DNA of 64,000 nucleotides, taken from NCBI RefSeq assembly GCF_004765795.1, contig NZ_SBIV01000001.1:310001-374000 (forward strand). The letters run 5' to 3'. This DNA is from Halorussus marinus. GTDB taxonomy: Archaea > Halobacteriota > Halobacteria > Halobacteriales > Haladaptataceae. This document shows, piece after piece, positions 34,137-42,550 of this stretch (positions within the stretch are counted from its first letter, which is position 1; each line of letters starts with the position of its first letter). A program made the translations under genes and the position numbers. The notes below the pieces were generated by a model that made no database searches, was not told the DNA's origin, and worked only from the letters and a program-made list of their open reading frames with translations.

Positions 34137-34862
34137 ATGACCGAACAGCGCTACCTCCCCGACGAAGACGGCGTGACGGAGTTCGAGGCGACGGTGACCG
34201 AGGCGACCGACGACTACGTGATCCTCGACGGGACCTACTTCTACCCCGAGGGCGGCGGCCAGCCCGCCGATAGGGGTTCGCTGTCGTGGGACGGCGGTCA
34301 CGCGGCGGTCCGAGACGTCCGGAAGAATCACGGCGACGTTCGCCACTACGTCGAGGAGATCGAGGGCGAAGTCCCCGAGTCGGGCGCGACGGTCCGCGGA
34401 GAGATCGACGCCGAGCGCCGGGCGGCCCACCGACGGATGCACACCGCCCAGCACGTCGTCTCGCGGGTAGTTCTCGACGAGTACGGCGGCGAGACCGCGG
34501 GCAACCAGATCCACGCCGACCGGTCGCGGATCGACTTCGAACCCGTCGCGTTCTCCGAGGACGACGTCGAGGCCATCGAGCGGACCGCCAACGAGATCGT
34601 CGCCCGCGACCTCGCCGTGACGAAGGCCGAGCGCCCCCGGGAGGAGGCCGAGCGGCGGGTCGACGACGGCCGGGCGTTGCTCGATCTCATCCCCGACAGC
34701 GTCGACCCGCTTCGGGTGGTCGAGATCGAAGACTACGACTACTGTCCCTGCGGCGGGACCCACGTCGACAGCCTCGGGGAGATCGGCCGGATTCGGATCA
34801 CCGACTGCGAGTCGAAGGGCGCCGACACCGAACGCATCGAGTTCGTGCTGGACGACGCGTAG
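34137..34862 (+). CDS. alaX: Alanyl-tRNA editing protein AlaX
   Basis: A 241-residue stand-alone editing domain related to the alanyl-tRNA synthetase C-terminal editing domain. It clears Ser (or Gly) wrongly attached to tRNA-Ala. Zinc ligands are His102 and His106 (HTAQH) and Cys205/His209 in CPCGGTH. The first 90 residues carry the YFYPEGGGQPAD motif of AlaX-M/L type proteins. It stands alone, starting at ATG 34137. Confidence 0.9.
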   Translation: MTEQRYLPDEDGVTEFEATVTEATDDYVILDGTYFYPEGGGQPADRGSLSWDGGHAAVRDVRKNHGDVRHYVEEIEGEVPESGATVRGEIDAERRAAHRRMHTAQHVVSRVVLDEYGGETAGNQIHADRSRIDFEPVAFSEDDVEAIERTANEIVARDLAVTKAERPREEAERRVDDGRALLDLIPDSVDPLRVVEIEDYDYCPCGGTHVDSLGEIGRIRITDCESKGADTERIEFVLDDA

Positions 34863-35061
34863 GGGTCGAGTGTTCGAGCCGCGACTCCGGGATCGAAGGG
34901 CGGCCGAGTCGGATCGCGTCGGACCGGATCAGGCGATCGAAGCGTCCGCGCCCTGACGGGACGGTGACACACCACACGCACAATCGACCCCGAGCGAATC
35001 GCCCGTAAGGGGGCTGAGACGAGGCGGCGCTCGGCGAAGCGCCCGGAATCGCGGCGTCGTA

Positions 35062-35073
35062 ACTCTAAAGAGT
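35062..35073 (+). promoter_or_regulatory. Palindrome upstream of the HD-hydrolase gene
   Basis: ACTCT-AA-AGAGT (35062-35073) is a perfect inverted repeat about 10 bp upstream of a TATA-like TTTATA (35084-35089). It could be an activator or repressor site. Confidence 0.4.
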
Positions 35074-35098
35074 CAATCATTCGTTTATACGAGTAAGA

Positions 35099-35143
35099 AT
35101 GAGTACCGAGCGCAGACAACCGGGGTGGTTCGGTGGGCGTTGA
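35099..35143 (+). other. Mini-ORF overlapping the HD gene start
   Basis: A 14-residue frame (MSTERRQPGWFGGR) from ATG 35099 ends with TGA at 35141-35143 and overlaps the GTG at 35133 in another frame. The distance to the TATA box at 35084 is too short for standard leaderless use, but the AT-rich box at 35061-35070 would be well placed. Confidence 0.4.
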
Positions 35144-35843
35144 AATCAAGGAGTCGCCCGTCACCGACTCGGAGTTCGAGGCGATGCAGGACTTCGTCTA
35201 CGAGTATCTGGCGGCGAGCGTCGAGAACGAAGAGGGCGGCGGTCGGATGCGGTGGTACCCGTGGCACTCCGCGGAGTACCGGTTCAACCACATCCTCAAC
35301 GTGGTCGACCTCACAGAGACCATCGCCGAACAGGAGGGCGCCGACGTGGACGTCGCGCGGGTCGCCGCGCTGTTTCACGACATCGCCAAACTCGACGCCG
35401 ATCAGGACGTCCACGCCGAGGAGGGCGCCCGGATCGCCCGGAAGTACCTCCAGACTCACGGCGACTTCCCCGAATCGTTCATCGAGGCGGTCTGCAAGGC
35501 CGTCGAGAACCACTCCTATCAGGGCGACCTGACCGACCTGCCCAAAGAGACCCAGTGTCTCATCGAGGCCGACCTGCTCGACAAGGTCGGAGCCAACGGG
35601 ACGGCGCTGATGTTGCTCCGGATGGGCTACGAGGCCCGCACCCACATGGACGCCGCCGAGATGGTCGACCGGGTGATGAAGCGGGGCAAGGACGCGGCCG
35701 ATCGCGTCGAGACCGACACCGCCGAGGGCATCGCCCACCGGCGGCTCAAGCGGGTCAAGTGGTTCCGCGAGTGGCTCGAAGGCGAGGTCCCCGAGATGGA
35801 CCACGAGCCCGACTCCTCGCCACGGAGCTACGAGCGGCCGTAG
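35133..35843 (+). CDS. HD-domain metal-dependent phosphohydrolase
   Basis: A 236-residue HD-superfamily protein. The metal ligands His53, His82 and Asp83 (FNHILNV, FHDIAK) and a further His region ENHSYQGD are visible, followed by a helical segment. HD hydrolases cleave phosphate esters of nucleotides; the substrate here is unknown. The start is GTG 35133. A mini-ORF overlaps this start and a palindrome lies upstream, pointing to some regulation. Confidence 0.8.
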   Translation: MGVEIKESPVTDSEFEAMQDFVYEYLAASVENEEGGGRMRWYPWHSAEYRFNHILNVVDLTETIAEQEGADVDVARVAALFHDIAKLDADQDVHAEEGARIARKYLQTHGDFPESFIEAVCKAVENHSYQGDLTDLPKETQCLIEADLLDKVGANGTALMLLRMGYEARTHMDAAEMVDRVMKRGKDAADRVETDTAEGIAHRRLKRVKWFREWLEGEVPEMDHEPDSSPRSYERP

Positions 35844-35974
35844 TTCGGGGCGATCGCTCCCGCGCGGCGCGATCTCGCCACGGCTAACGAGCGACCGGGA
35901 GACGTCGCGACCAGCGGCGAGCGAACCGACCGCCGCGCACGTAGCCCGTGCGCCCGCGCCGAGTCGGACGGCGC

Positions 35975-36628
35975 CTACGTCGCGATCCCGACCGCCTCCG
36001 AGAGGAACGAGAGCCCCGCGAGCGCCAGCACCGCGGCGCTCGCGTAGGCGACCACGGGCGCGAGCGCGTCCACCCGACGGCCAGCCGCGACGAGCGCGGC
36101 GGGGAAGCCGGTGATCCAGACCGCGATGCCCGCGAAGAACCCGACGACGATCACCGGGCTCCCGGTCGCGACGGTGAGCCCGCCGAGCGCGTCGGTCGAG
36201 ACGGTCCCGGGATCGAGCAGGCTCACGCCCGCGGTCAGCCACCACAGGATCTGGTAGGGGTTGGTGAGCGCGAGCACGAACGCCTTCTGGAACCCCTTGC
36301 TATCGTCGGCCACGTCCGAGGGGTCGCCCGTGAAGGCGTCGCTGGCGTCGCTGGCCGCGCCGTACGCGAAGTAAAGCATCAGGAGGCCGCCCGCGGCGAA
36401 GAGCGCGCCCTTGACGACCGGCACGTCCCGGACCACCGCGACGACCCCGAGCAGTGCCAGCATCAAAAAGCAGGCGTCGGCGGACATCGCGCCGAGTCCG
36501 GCTCGGAACCCCGAGCGCCACCCGCGAAGGACGCTCTCCTCGGCGATGATCGCGTTCATCGGGCCGGGCGGGGCCGCCAGCGAGAGGCCGAGCGCGACCC
36601 CTGCCAGCGCCGAGACCAGCGGTTGCAC
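35975..36628 (-). CDS. LysE-family exporter
   Basis: A 217-residue membrane protein with about six hydrophobic helices and the LysE/RhtB pattern LSLAAPPGPMNAIIAEESVLRGWRSGF near its start. The family exports amino acids or cations. It starts GTG 36628. It lies 68 bp downstream of the GDT1-type gene on the same strand; LysE and GDT1 belong to the same LysE superfamily of exporters, so a shared role in cation export is possible. Confidence 0.85.
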   Translation of the reverse strand: MQPLVSALAGVALGLSLAAPPGPMNAIIAEESVLRGWRSGFRAGLGAMSADACFLMLALLGVVAVVRDVPVVKGALFAAGGLLMLYFAYGAASDASDAFTGDPSDVADDSKGFQKAFVLALTNPYQILWWLTAGVSLLDPGTVSTDALGGLTVATGSPVIVVGFFAGIAVWITGFPAALVAAGRRVDALAPVVAYASAAVLALAGLSFLSEAVGIAT

Positions 36629-36696
36629 GAGTCACGAGTTGGCCCCCGTCCGTCAAAAGGCCTGCTACACCGGCAGACGCGTCGGCCGAGCCGACC

Positions 36697-37401
36697 TCAG
36701 ACCGCCGCGAGGACCGCGGTCGAGACCCCGCCGACGATCTGCTCCCAGACCGAGAAGCCGGTCACCAGCGCGAGTGCGGTGTCGGCCGCGAAGAACGCGA
36801 ACAGCGCGGCGGCGAAAAAGTGCGCCTTCCGGGCGTCGAACCGACCGGAGAACCGGTGGAAGAAGTAGGCGTTCGCGAGGCTCACCGGGATGATGGCGGC
36901 CATCTCGCCGACCCAGATTGCGGGGGTCGCGCCGAACCGGGCGGCCAGCCCGATCGTCACCAGTTGGGTCTTGTCGCCGAACTCGCCGGCGGCCATCAGC
37001 AGGAAGATCGGGACGAAGCCGCCGAACGACGACGAGAGGTCCCGGCCGAAGACGGTCGGGAGGTCGACGTCGGGCGAGAGCGTCGCGACCCCGCCGTCGG
37101 ATTCGAGCCCGCCGGTGGCGTCGCGGGCGGGCGCCGACCGCCACAGCAGGACCGCGAACGCGAAAAAGAGGACCGCGGTGAACGCATCGAGGACGTTCGG
37201 CGGGAGCGCGTTCTTGAGCGCCTGTCCGAACAGGATCTCTAGCGCGGTCCACCCCGCGAACGCGGCGCCGGCGGCGCTCACGACGACGATCGGCCGGAAC
37301 CGGGTCGAGAGCCCGGCGATGATGAACTGGACTTTCTCGCCGGGCAACACCGCCAACTGGGCGACCGCCGCCACGATCGCGATTTCGAGCCAGCCGGTCA
37401 C
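36697..37401 (-). CDS. GDT1/TMEM165-family cation exporter
   Basis: A 234-residue membrane protein of the UPF0016 (GDT1) family, thought to export Mn2+ or Ca2+. The second signature EFGDKTQ is clear. The first half, where the family normally has E-x-G-D-[KR]-[ST], reads LPGEKVQ, so one metal-binding motif is degenerate. Its start overlaps the stop of the upstream DtxR gene by 4 bases, giving an Mn/Fe-sensing regulator and its likely target as one unit. Confidence 0.85.
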   Translation of the reverse strand: MTGWLEIAIVAAVAQLAVLPGEKVQFIIAGLSTRFRPIVVVSAAGAAFAGWTALEILFGQALKNALPPNVLDAFTAVLFFAFAVLLWRSAPARDATGGLESDGGVATLSPDVDLPTVFGRDLSSSFGGFVPIFLLMAAGEFGDKTQLVTIGLAARFGATPAIWVGEMAAIIPVSLANAYFFHRFSGRFDARKAHFFAAALFAFFAADTALALVTGFSVWEQIVGGVSTAVLAAV

Positions 37402-38120
37402 GCGCCGCCCACCCCGGATTCGGGAGTCGCGGTCTCGGAGTCACCGCTCCGGACTCGGATCGACGCCGCGACCGACTCGGGGAGGCTCTGCTCGCGTCGG
37501 TCGTCGGGGGCGGCCTCGCCGCCGCGGATTCGAACGGTGACCATCCCGAACGGCGCGACGTCGACGACCTCCAGCCGGGTGCCGGGCGCCACGCCCGCCT
37601 CCGAGAGGTATCGGAGCTCCTCGTCGTCGCGGTCGCTCACCCGGGCGACGACGACAGTCTCGCCCTCGCCGTGGTCGCTCAGGGGCGTGGTGTCGTCGTC
37701 CTCGATCGGGGCGAGGTCGGCGTTCGGGATCGGATCGCCGTGCGGGTCGACTTCGGGATCGCCGAGCGCCTCGGCGACCCGGCGCTCGAACTCCTCGCTG
37801 ATGTGGTGTTCGAGCCGGTCGGCCTCGTCGTGGACCTCGCTCCACGCGTAGTCGAGGTGTTCGTTCAGGTACGCCTCCAGCAGTCGGTGGTGGCGCAACA
37901 CCTCCAGCGCGACCGTCTCGCCCTCCGGGGTGAGCTCGACGCCCTTGTACTTCTCGCGCTCGACGAGTTCGCGCTCTTCGAGCTTCTCGACCATGCTCGT
38001 GACCGTGGGCGGGGTCACGTCGAGGTACTCCGCGATGGCGGAGGTGGCCACCGGGTCGCCGTCCTCGGTCTGGAGCGTGTAGATCGCCTTCAGATAGTCC
38101 TCCATCACGTCGCTCAACAT
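37398..38120 (-). CDS. DtxR/MntR-family regulator with FeoA-like domain
   Basis: A 240-residue metal-dependent repressor: winged helix (VTPPTVTSMVEKLEERELVEREKYKGVELTPEG, about 30-65), metal/dimer domain (about 66-130 with YLNEHLDYAWSEVHDEADRLEHHI) and a C-terminal SH3/FeoA-like domain (about 150-225). It overlaps the GDT1 exporter gene. Its promoter has a TATA box at 38151-38158 and a TTAG-N6-CTAA palindrome between TATA and start site, the classical place for autoregulation. Confidence 0.88.
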   Translation of the reverse strand: MLSDVMEDYLKAIYTLQTEDGDPVATSAIAEYLDVTPPTVTSMVEKLEERELVEREKYKGVELTPEGETVALEVLRHHRLLEAYLNEHLDYAWSEVHDEADRLEHHISEEFERRVAEALGDPEVDPHGDPIPNADLAPIEDDDTTPLSDHGEGETVVVARVSDRDDEELRYLSEAGVAPGTRLEVVDVAPFGMVTVRIRGGEAAPDDRREQSLPESVAASIRVRSGDSETATPESGVGGA

Positions 38121-38134
38121 CTTCGTGGGTCGTA

Positions 38135-38148
38135 TTAGGCTCGTCTAA
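38135..38148 (-). promoter_or_regulatory. TTAG-N6-CTAA palindrome in the DtxR promoter
   Basis: Read on either strand the site is TTAG-N6-CTAA, with the same spacing as the box before sufC. It lies between the TATA box (38151-38158) and the start codon (38118-38120), near the expected transcription start, so binding would block transcription of the DtxR-GDT1 operon. Confidence 0.65.
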
Positions 38149-38150
38149 AG

Positions 38151-38158
38151 TATAAATT
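38151..38158 (-). promoter_or_regulatory. TATA box of the DtxR-GDT1 operon
   Basis: On the minus strand the box is AATTTATA, about 34 bp before the ATG at 38120. Confidence 0.5.
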
Positions 38159-38336
38159 TGTCTGTCCGTCACTTCGCGTTCGGTGTGGGCGAACTCAGGC
38201 GGTCGGTCGGCCGGGACGACGCCCCGACGGGTCGACCGGTAGCCGGCGACCTGCGAGTCGTGCGATTCGGCGGGCCGGGTCTGTCGGGACCCGTAGACGG
38301 CGTATAACTAACGGTCCGGCCGACGTCGGTGGGGGT

Positions 38337-38504
38337 ATGTCGAAAGCCGACGCGAGTATCGGATGTCCGAACTGCGAGTCGCCCGCCGTCGACGTCTCGG
38401 AGGCAACCGACCGGACGGCGGCGTTCGGCGACGGCCAGCGCCTGAAGGGGACGAGCGTCGACTGTCGCAACTGCGGTGACGAGTTCGAGCTGTACTTTTA
38501 CTGA
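38337..38504 (+). CDS. Small zinc-ribbon protein
   Basis: A 55-residue protein (MSKADASIGC...). Two Cys pairs, CPNC (10-13) and CRNCG (43-47), give a zinc ribbon. It is of the kind of tiny Zn proteins common in haloarchaea. The ATG at 38337 follows a TATA-like GTATAACTA at about 38301-38309. No function is known. It is too short to have been found by a length cutoff of 60 codons. Confidence 0.7.
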   Translation: MSKADASIGCPNCESPAVDVSEATDRTAAFGDGQRLKGTSVDCRNCGDEFELYFY

Positions 38505-38593
38505 CTGTTTCGGTTCGTTCGACCTCGGAACGGACCGCCTGACGCGAGGGTAGACGGCGAATAACGATGTGGAACCCGGGCGTCGGTGAAGCC

Positions 38594-38719
38594 ATGTCCG
38601 ACTCCGAATCGAACGGACGCATCACCGAAAACCGCGACGACGGCCGACTCGAACTCCGGTCGAAGGGCTCGCCCGAGGCGTGGATCCAGTGTGAGAACCC
38701 GGCGATCGTCGAGCGCTAG
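38594..38719 (+). CDS. Small protein with SPEAWIQ motif
   Basis: A 41-residue acidic protein (MSDSESNGRI...) ending ...SPEAWIQCENPAIVER. The central pattern resembles the small protein at 24150-24338. It converges with the threonine synthase gene, overlapping it by 4 bases at the stop codons. Function unknown. Confidence 0.55.
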   Translation: MSDSESNGRITENRDDGRLELRSKGSPEAWIQCENPAIVER

Positions 38720-39909
38720 ATCCCCTTGCTCATCAGGTGGCTCCGGAGCACGTCGTCGTCCTTGTTGCCGGCGCCGGTGTTGAGCAACACCACGGTGTCG
38801 TCGTCGTCGAACTCCCCGCGGCGCGCCAGCTCCCACGCCCCGCTGGCGGCGGCCGCGCAGGTCGCGCCCATCTCGAGGCCCTCCTGCTGGGCGACCGCGA
38901 TCGCGCTGTCGAGGATCTCCTCGTCGCTGGTCGCGACCGCGCCGCCGTCGCTCTCCCGGAGCGCGTCGAGTATCATGGGGCTCGCGCCGGGGTCGGGGAT
39001 CTCGATGCCCCCACAGATGGTGTCGGGGACCTCCCAGACCTCGTGGACGTCTTTGCCCTCCTCGAACGCCTCGACCACGGGCGCACACCCCGACGACTGG
39101 GCGGCGTACATCGCCGGGAGCTCGTCGGTCAGCCCGAGTTCGCGAAGCTCCGTCGCGGCCTTGTGCATCCCGACGAGCCCGACCCCGCCGCCGGTCGGGT
39201 AGACCACCGCGTCGGGCACCTCCCAGTCGTTCTGTTCGACGACCTCGTACAGCATCGTCTTCTTGCCCTCGTGGCGGTACGGCGTCACGAACGTCTTGAC
39301 CGAGTACCAGTCGTCGCGGTCGGCCATCGCGTCGGCGTAGGCCTCGCCGGCGTCACCGATGCGGCCCTCGACCACGTTGAGGTCGCCGCCGTGGACGTTG
39401 ACCATCGCCTTGTTGGTGAACCCCGCCCGCGAGGGGAGAAAGACGTGCGAATCGAGGTCGGCGCGGGCGGCGTACGCCGCGGCGGCTTGGCCCGCGTTGC
39501 CCGCGGAGTTGAGCGCCACGTCGGTCGCGCCGTGCTGGACCGCCGCGGTGATCGCGGCCGCCTGCCCGCGGTCCTTGAACGTCCCCGTGGGGTTTCGCCC
39601 CTCGTCTTTGAGCAGGACTCGCCCGACTCCGAGTTCGTCGGCGAGGCTCGGACACTCGACGAGCTGGGTCGCGCCCTCGTCCATCGAGACGGCCGCAGAC
39701 CGGGCGAACGGGAGCAACTCCTCGTAGCGCCACATCGACTCGAACGGCCGGGAGTCGAGCTCCTCGCGGGTCAGCTCGATCGCCTCGTAGTCGTACTCGG
39801 GGTCGAGGATGCCGTCGCAGTCCGGACATCGGTGGGTCGCGGTCCCGGCGTCGAACGTCTCGCCGCAGTCGACGCACGTCAGTCCGACGAACGCCTCTGT
39901 TGTCTCCAT
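38716..39909 (-). CDS. thrC: Threonine synthase
   Basis: A 397-residue PLP enzyme that makes threonine from O-phosphohomoserine. The PLP lysine is Lys112 (NPTGTFKDRG). An N-terminal zinc-ribbon-like segment (C12, C15, C28, C31) is present, a feature of some archaeal threonine synthases. A Gly-rich PLP-phosphate loop (NSAGNAGQAAAA) and TGGGVGLVG follow. The frame is open far upstream, but the ATG at 39909 is the family start. The gene is divergent from the ABC transporter. Confidence 0.92.
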   Translation of the reverse strand: METTEAFVGLTCVDCGETFDAGTATHRCPDCDGILDPEYDYEAIELTREELDSRPFESMWRYEELLPFARSAAVSMDEGATQLVECPSLADELGVGRVLLKDEGRNPTGTFKDRGQAAAITAAVQHGATDVALNSAGNAGQAAAAYAARADLDSHVFLPSRAGFTNKAMVNVHGGDLNVVEGRIGDAGEAYADAMADRDDWYSVKTFVTPYRHEGKKTMLYEVVEQNDWEVPDAVVYPTGGGVGLVGMHKAATELRELGLTDELPAMYAAQSSGCAPVVEAFEEGKDVHEVWEVPDTICGGIEIPDPGASPMILDALRESDGGAVATSDEEILDSAIAVAQQEGLEMGATCAAAASGAWELARRGEFDDDDTVVLLNTGAGNKDDDVLRSHLMSKGI

Positions 39910-40032
39910 GCGCGGGAGGTTCGGAGTCGAGCGACTAATCGCTACCCCTTCGGGACCGACCCGGGCGCGGTCGCCGATCCCGGGAGCGCCGACTTTTATC
40001 AGCCCGATAACCATAGTGGGACACGATCGACG

Positions 40033-40800
40033 ATGGCCGCGATCCAGACGACAGCGCTCACGAAACGCTACGGGGAGACCCTCGCGGTCGACGAACTCGA
40101 CCTCTCGATCCCCGCGGGCACCGTCTACGGCTTCCTCGGTCCCAACGGAGCCGGCAAGACCACCACCATGCGGATGCTCACCGGGCTCGCGCGCCCGACC
40201 AGCGGCTCGGGCGCCGTCGCGGGCGTCGACGTCACCGACCGCGACGGCCTCCGTCCCCACATCGGGTACCTGCCCGAAGAGCCCCCGCTGTACGAGCAGG
40301 CGACCGGCTACGAGCAACTCGAATACGTCGCGGGCCTGCGCGGCATGGCCGACGACGCGACCCGCGACCGGATCGACCGGCTCCTCGGGGAGCTCGATCT
40401 CGCCGACGACGCCGCGACCCGGATCGCCGACTACTCGAAGGGGATGCGCCAGAAGGTCGCCTACGTGCAGGCGGTGCTCCACGACCCCGACGTGGTCTTT
40501 CTCGACGAGCCCACCTCCGGGCTCGATCCGCGGGCCGCCCGCACCATTCGGGAGATGATCCGCGGGCTCGCCGACTCGGGGACGACGGTCTTTCTCTCGA
40601 CCCACATCCTGCCGGTCGTCGAGGCGGTCGCCGACGAGGTCGGTATCCTCTACGACGGCCGACTCGTCGCCGAGGACGCCCCCGACGCGCTCGCGCGTCG
40701 GGCCGAGGCCGGCGCGACAGGCACGCTCGAAGACGCGTTCCTCGACCTGACGGCGACCGACCCCGCCGCCGACGCGAGCGCGGAGGCGACGGATGGCTGA
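40033..40800 (+). CDS. ABC transporter ATP-binding protein
   Basis: A 255-residue ABC ATPase. Walker A GPNGAGKTT (36-44), signature YSKGMRQKV, and Walker B VFLDEPTSGLDP are all present. It is of the CcmA/ABC-2 group that energises exporters or drives membrane remodelling. Its stop overlaps the permease start by 8 bases. A TATA-like box CTTTTATCA lies before ATG 40033. Confidence 0.92.
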   Translation: MAAIQTTALTKRYGETLAVDELDLSIPAGTVYGFLGPNGAGKTTTMRMLTGLARPTSGSGAVAGVDVTDRDGLRPHIGYLPEEPPLYEQATGYEQLEYVAGLRGMADDATRDRIDRLLGELDLADDAATRIADYSKGMRQKVAYVQAVLHDPDVVFLDEPTSGLDPRAARTIREMIRGLADSGTTVFLSTHILPVVEAVADEVGILYDGRLVAEDAPDALARRAEAGATGTLEDAFLDLTATDPAADASAEATDG

Positions 40801-42544
40801 GCCGGGGTGGCCGCGCCACGCCCTCGACGTGGGTCTGTTCGAGTTCCGACGCTCGGTCCGGGCGATCTGGGCGGACAAGGCCCGGTTCGCGCTCATGTCG
40901 CTCGGCGTGGTGATCCCGTCGGCGTCGCTCGGCGCCTTCGTCGTGGTGTTCGCCGACGCGATTCGCGGGGTCGACGCGCTCGCGCTCCCCGCACAGCTCC
41001 GGGGCACCGTCGCGCTGTTCTGGCTGTTCGGGGTCTTCGTGGTCGGCCAGCGTGTGGCGTCGGCCCGCACCCGGGTCGACGCCGAGCCCCTGATGCTGAC
41101 GACCGTCTCGGCACGCACGATCGCGGCCGGACTCGCGATCGCCGAGACCCTCCGGATCTTCGCCTACCTCGGGCTACCGGTCCTCGTGGCTACCGGGGCG
41201 GCGGTCTACCTGTTCGAGTCGGTCGCCAGCCTGGTGGCGGTGCCGGCGGCGGCGCTCTTGTTCACCGCGACCGCGGTCGTCGTCGGGTCGACCGCCGGCT
41301 ACGCGGTCGCGCTGTTGGTCGCGACCTCGCGGTTCGTCGCCCGTCACAAGACGGTGCTGGGATCGGCGGCCTCGCTGGGTGCGATGGGGCTGTACTTCCT
41401 GTTTCTCTACCCGGAGCTCGGCGGCGTCAGTCAGGCGTGGCTCGCGTGGCTCCCGGTTGGGTGGTTCGTCGACCTCGCGGCGGTCGGGACGCCGCTCGTC
41501 GGCTCCCAGACCCGGACGCTCGTCGTCTTACCGGCGAGCCTCGCGATCCTCGCCGCGGGCGGCGTCGCGGTCGAGCGGACCGCGGTCTCGCTCTGGTTCA
41601 CCGATCCCGTGAGCGTCGAAGAGTCCGAGGGTCCCGCCCCCGAGACGTCGGGCGCGAGCCGACCCGACGCGCTCGCGGCGGCCGTCGCGCCGCTCGCGAT
41701 CCCGCGGGCGGTCTCGGTCCCGGTCCGGCGGGTCGGCGAGTGGGCGCTCCTCCGGACCCGCCGGGACCCAAACCGGCTGACCTTCCTGTTTCTCCCCGTG
41801 CTGGCGGTCGGGAGCGCGATCATCAGCTCGGGGCTCCAGTCGGGCGCGATCGGCGCGCTTCTCGCCCCGATCGCCGCGGTCGTGGTGCCGTGGCTCGCGG
41901 GCGCGCTGTTCGCGATGAACCCGTTCGGCGACGAGGGCGCGGTGTTGCCGGTGACGCTCACGGCGGTCTCGGGCCGCCAGTTCGTCCGCGGGCTGATGGT
42001 GCCGGGGGCGGTCTACGGCCTGCCGATCGCGGTCGTCGCGACCGGCGCGGCGACCCTCGCCTCCCCGTACGGGCTCGCCGAGCGGGCCGGGCTGGTCGCG
42101 CTGGCCGCGTACGCGACGTGCGTCTCGGTCGCGGTCGCGCCCGCGATCGGGATGGCCCTGCCCCGGTTCAGCGCGATCAGCGTCGGCCAGAGTCGCGACG
42201 TGCTTCCGCCCCGGATGACCGCGGTGATCGCCCACATCGCGGTGACCGCACTCCCCGCGGGCTGGCTCGCGGCTCTCGTGGTCGCCCCGCGGATCGCACG
42301 GGCGGCGCTCGCGGTCGTCTTCGGCTTTCTGCCGGCGGTGGTGCTCGGACTCGCCAGCCGATCGAGCGACGGCGCGCTGGCGGCGGCCGGCGAGCAGTTC
42401 CGCGAGGTCGCGGCCCAGATTCAGGCGATCGGTCTCGATCAGTTGTGGCTGGTCGGCGCCGCGGTGGCGGTCGCCGGCGCGGTCGTCGCCGCCCTGCTGT
42501 ACGCGAACGCGGTCCGCCGGTTCGACGGCTACGCGCCGCCGTGA
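40793..42544 (+). CDS. ABC-2-type transporter permease
   Basis: A 583-residue membrane protein with about twelve to fourteen hydrophobic helices in two halves. It starts eight bases inside the end of the ATPase gene, so the two form a heteromeric transporter. The pattern of clusters of hydrophobic segments with soluble loops is like haloarchaeal ABC-2 permeases; the substrate is unknown. Confidence 0.85.
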   Translation: MAEPGWPRHALDVGLFEFRRSVRAIWADKARFALMSLGVVIPSASLGAFVVVFADAIRGVDALALPAQLRGTVALFWLFGVFVVGQRVASARTRVDAEPLMLTTVSARTIAAGLAIAETLRIFAYLGLPVLVATGAAVYLFESVASLVAVPAAALLFTATAVVVGSTAGYAVALLVATSRFVARHKTVLGSAASLGAMGLYFLFLYPELGGVSQAWLAWLPVGWFVDLAAVGTPLVGSQTRTLVVLPASLAILAAGGVAVERTAVSLWFTDPVSVEESEGPAPETSGASRPDALAAAVAPLAIPRAVSVPVRRVGEWALLRTRRDPNRLTFLFLPVLAVGSAIISSGLQSGAIGALLAPIAAVVVPWLAGALFAMNPFGDEGAVLPVTLTAVSGRQFVRGLMVPGAVYGLPIAVVATGAATLASPYGLAERAGLVALAAYATCVSVAVAPAIGMALPRFSAISVGQSRDVLPPRMTAVIAHIAVTALPAGWLAALVVAPRIARAALAVVFGFLPAVVLGLASRSSDGALAAAGEQFREVAAQIQAIGLDQLWLVGAAVAVAGAVVAALLYANAVRRFDGYAPP

Positions 42545-42550
42545 GCCGGG

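Noticed and set aside
38716-41118. 800-codon minus-strand frame
   Set aside because: Threonine synthase uses the ATG at 39909; the upstream extension is antisense to the ABC transporter.
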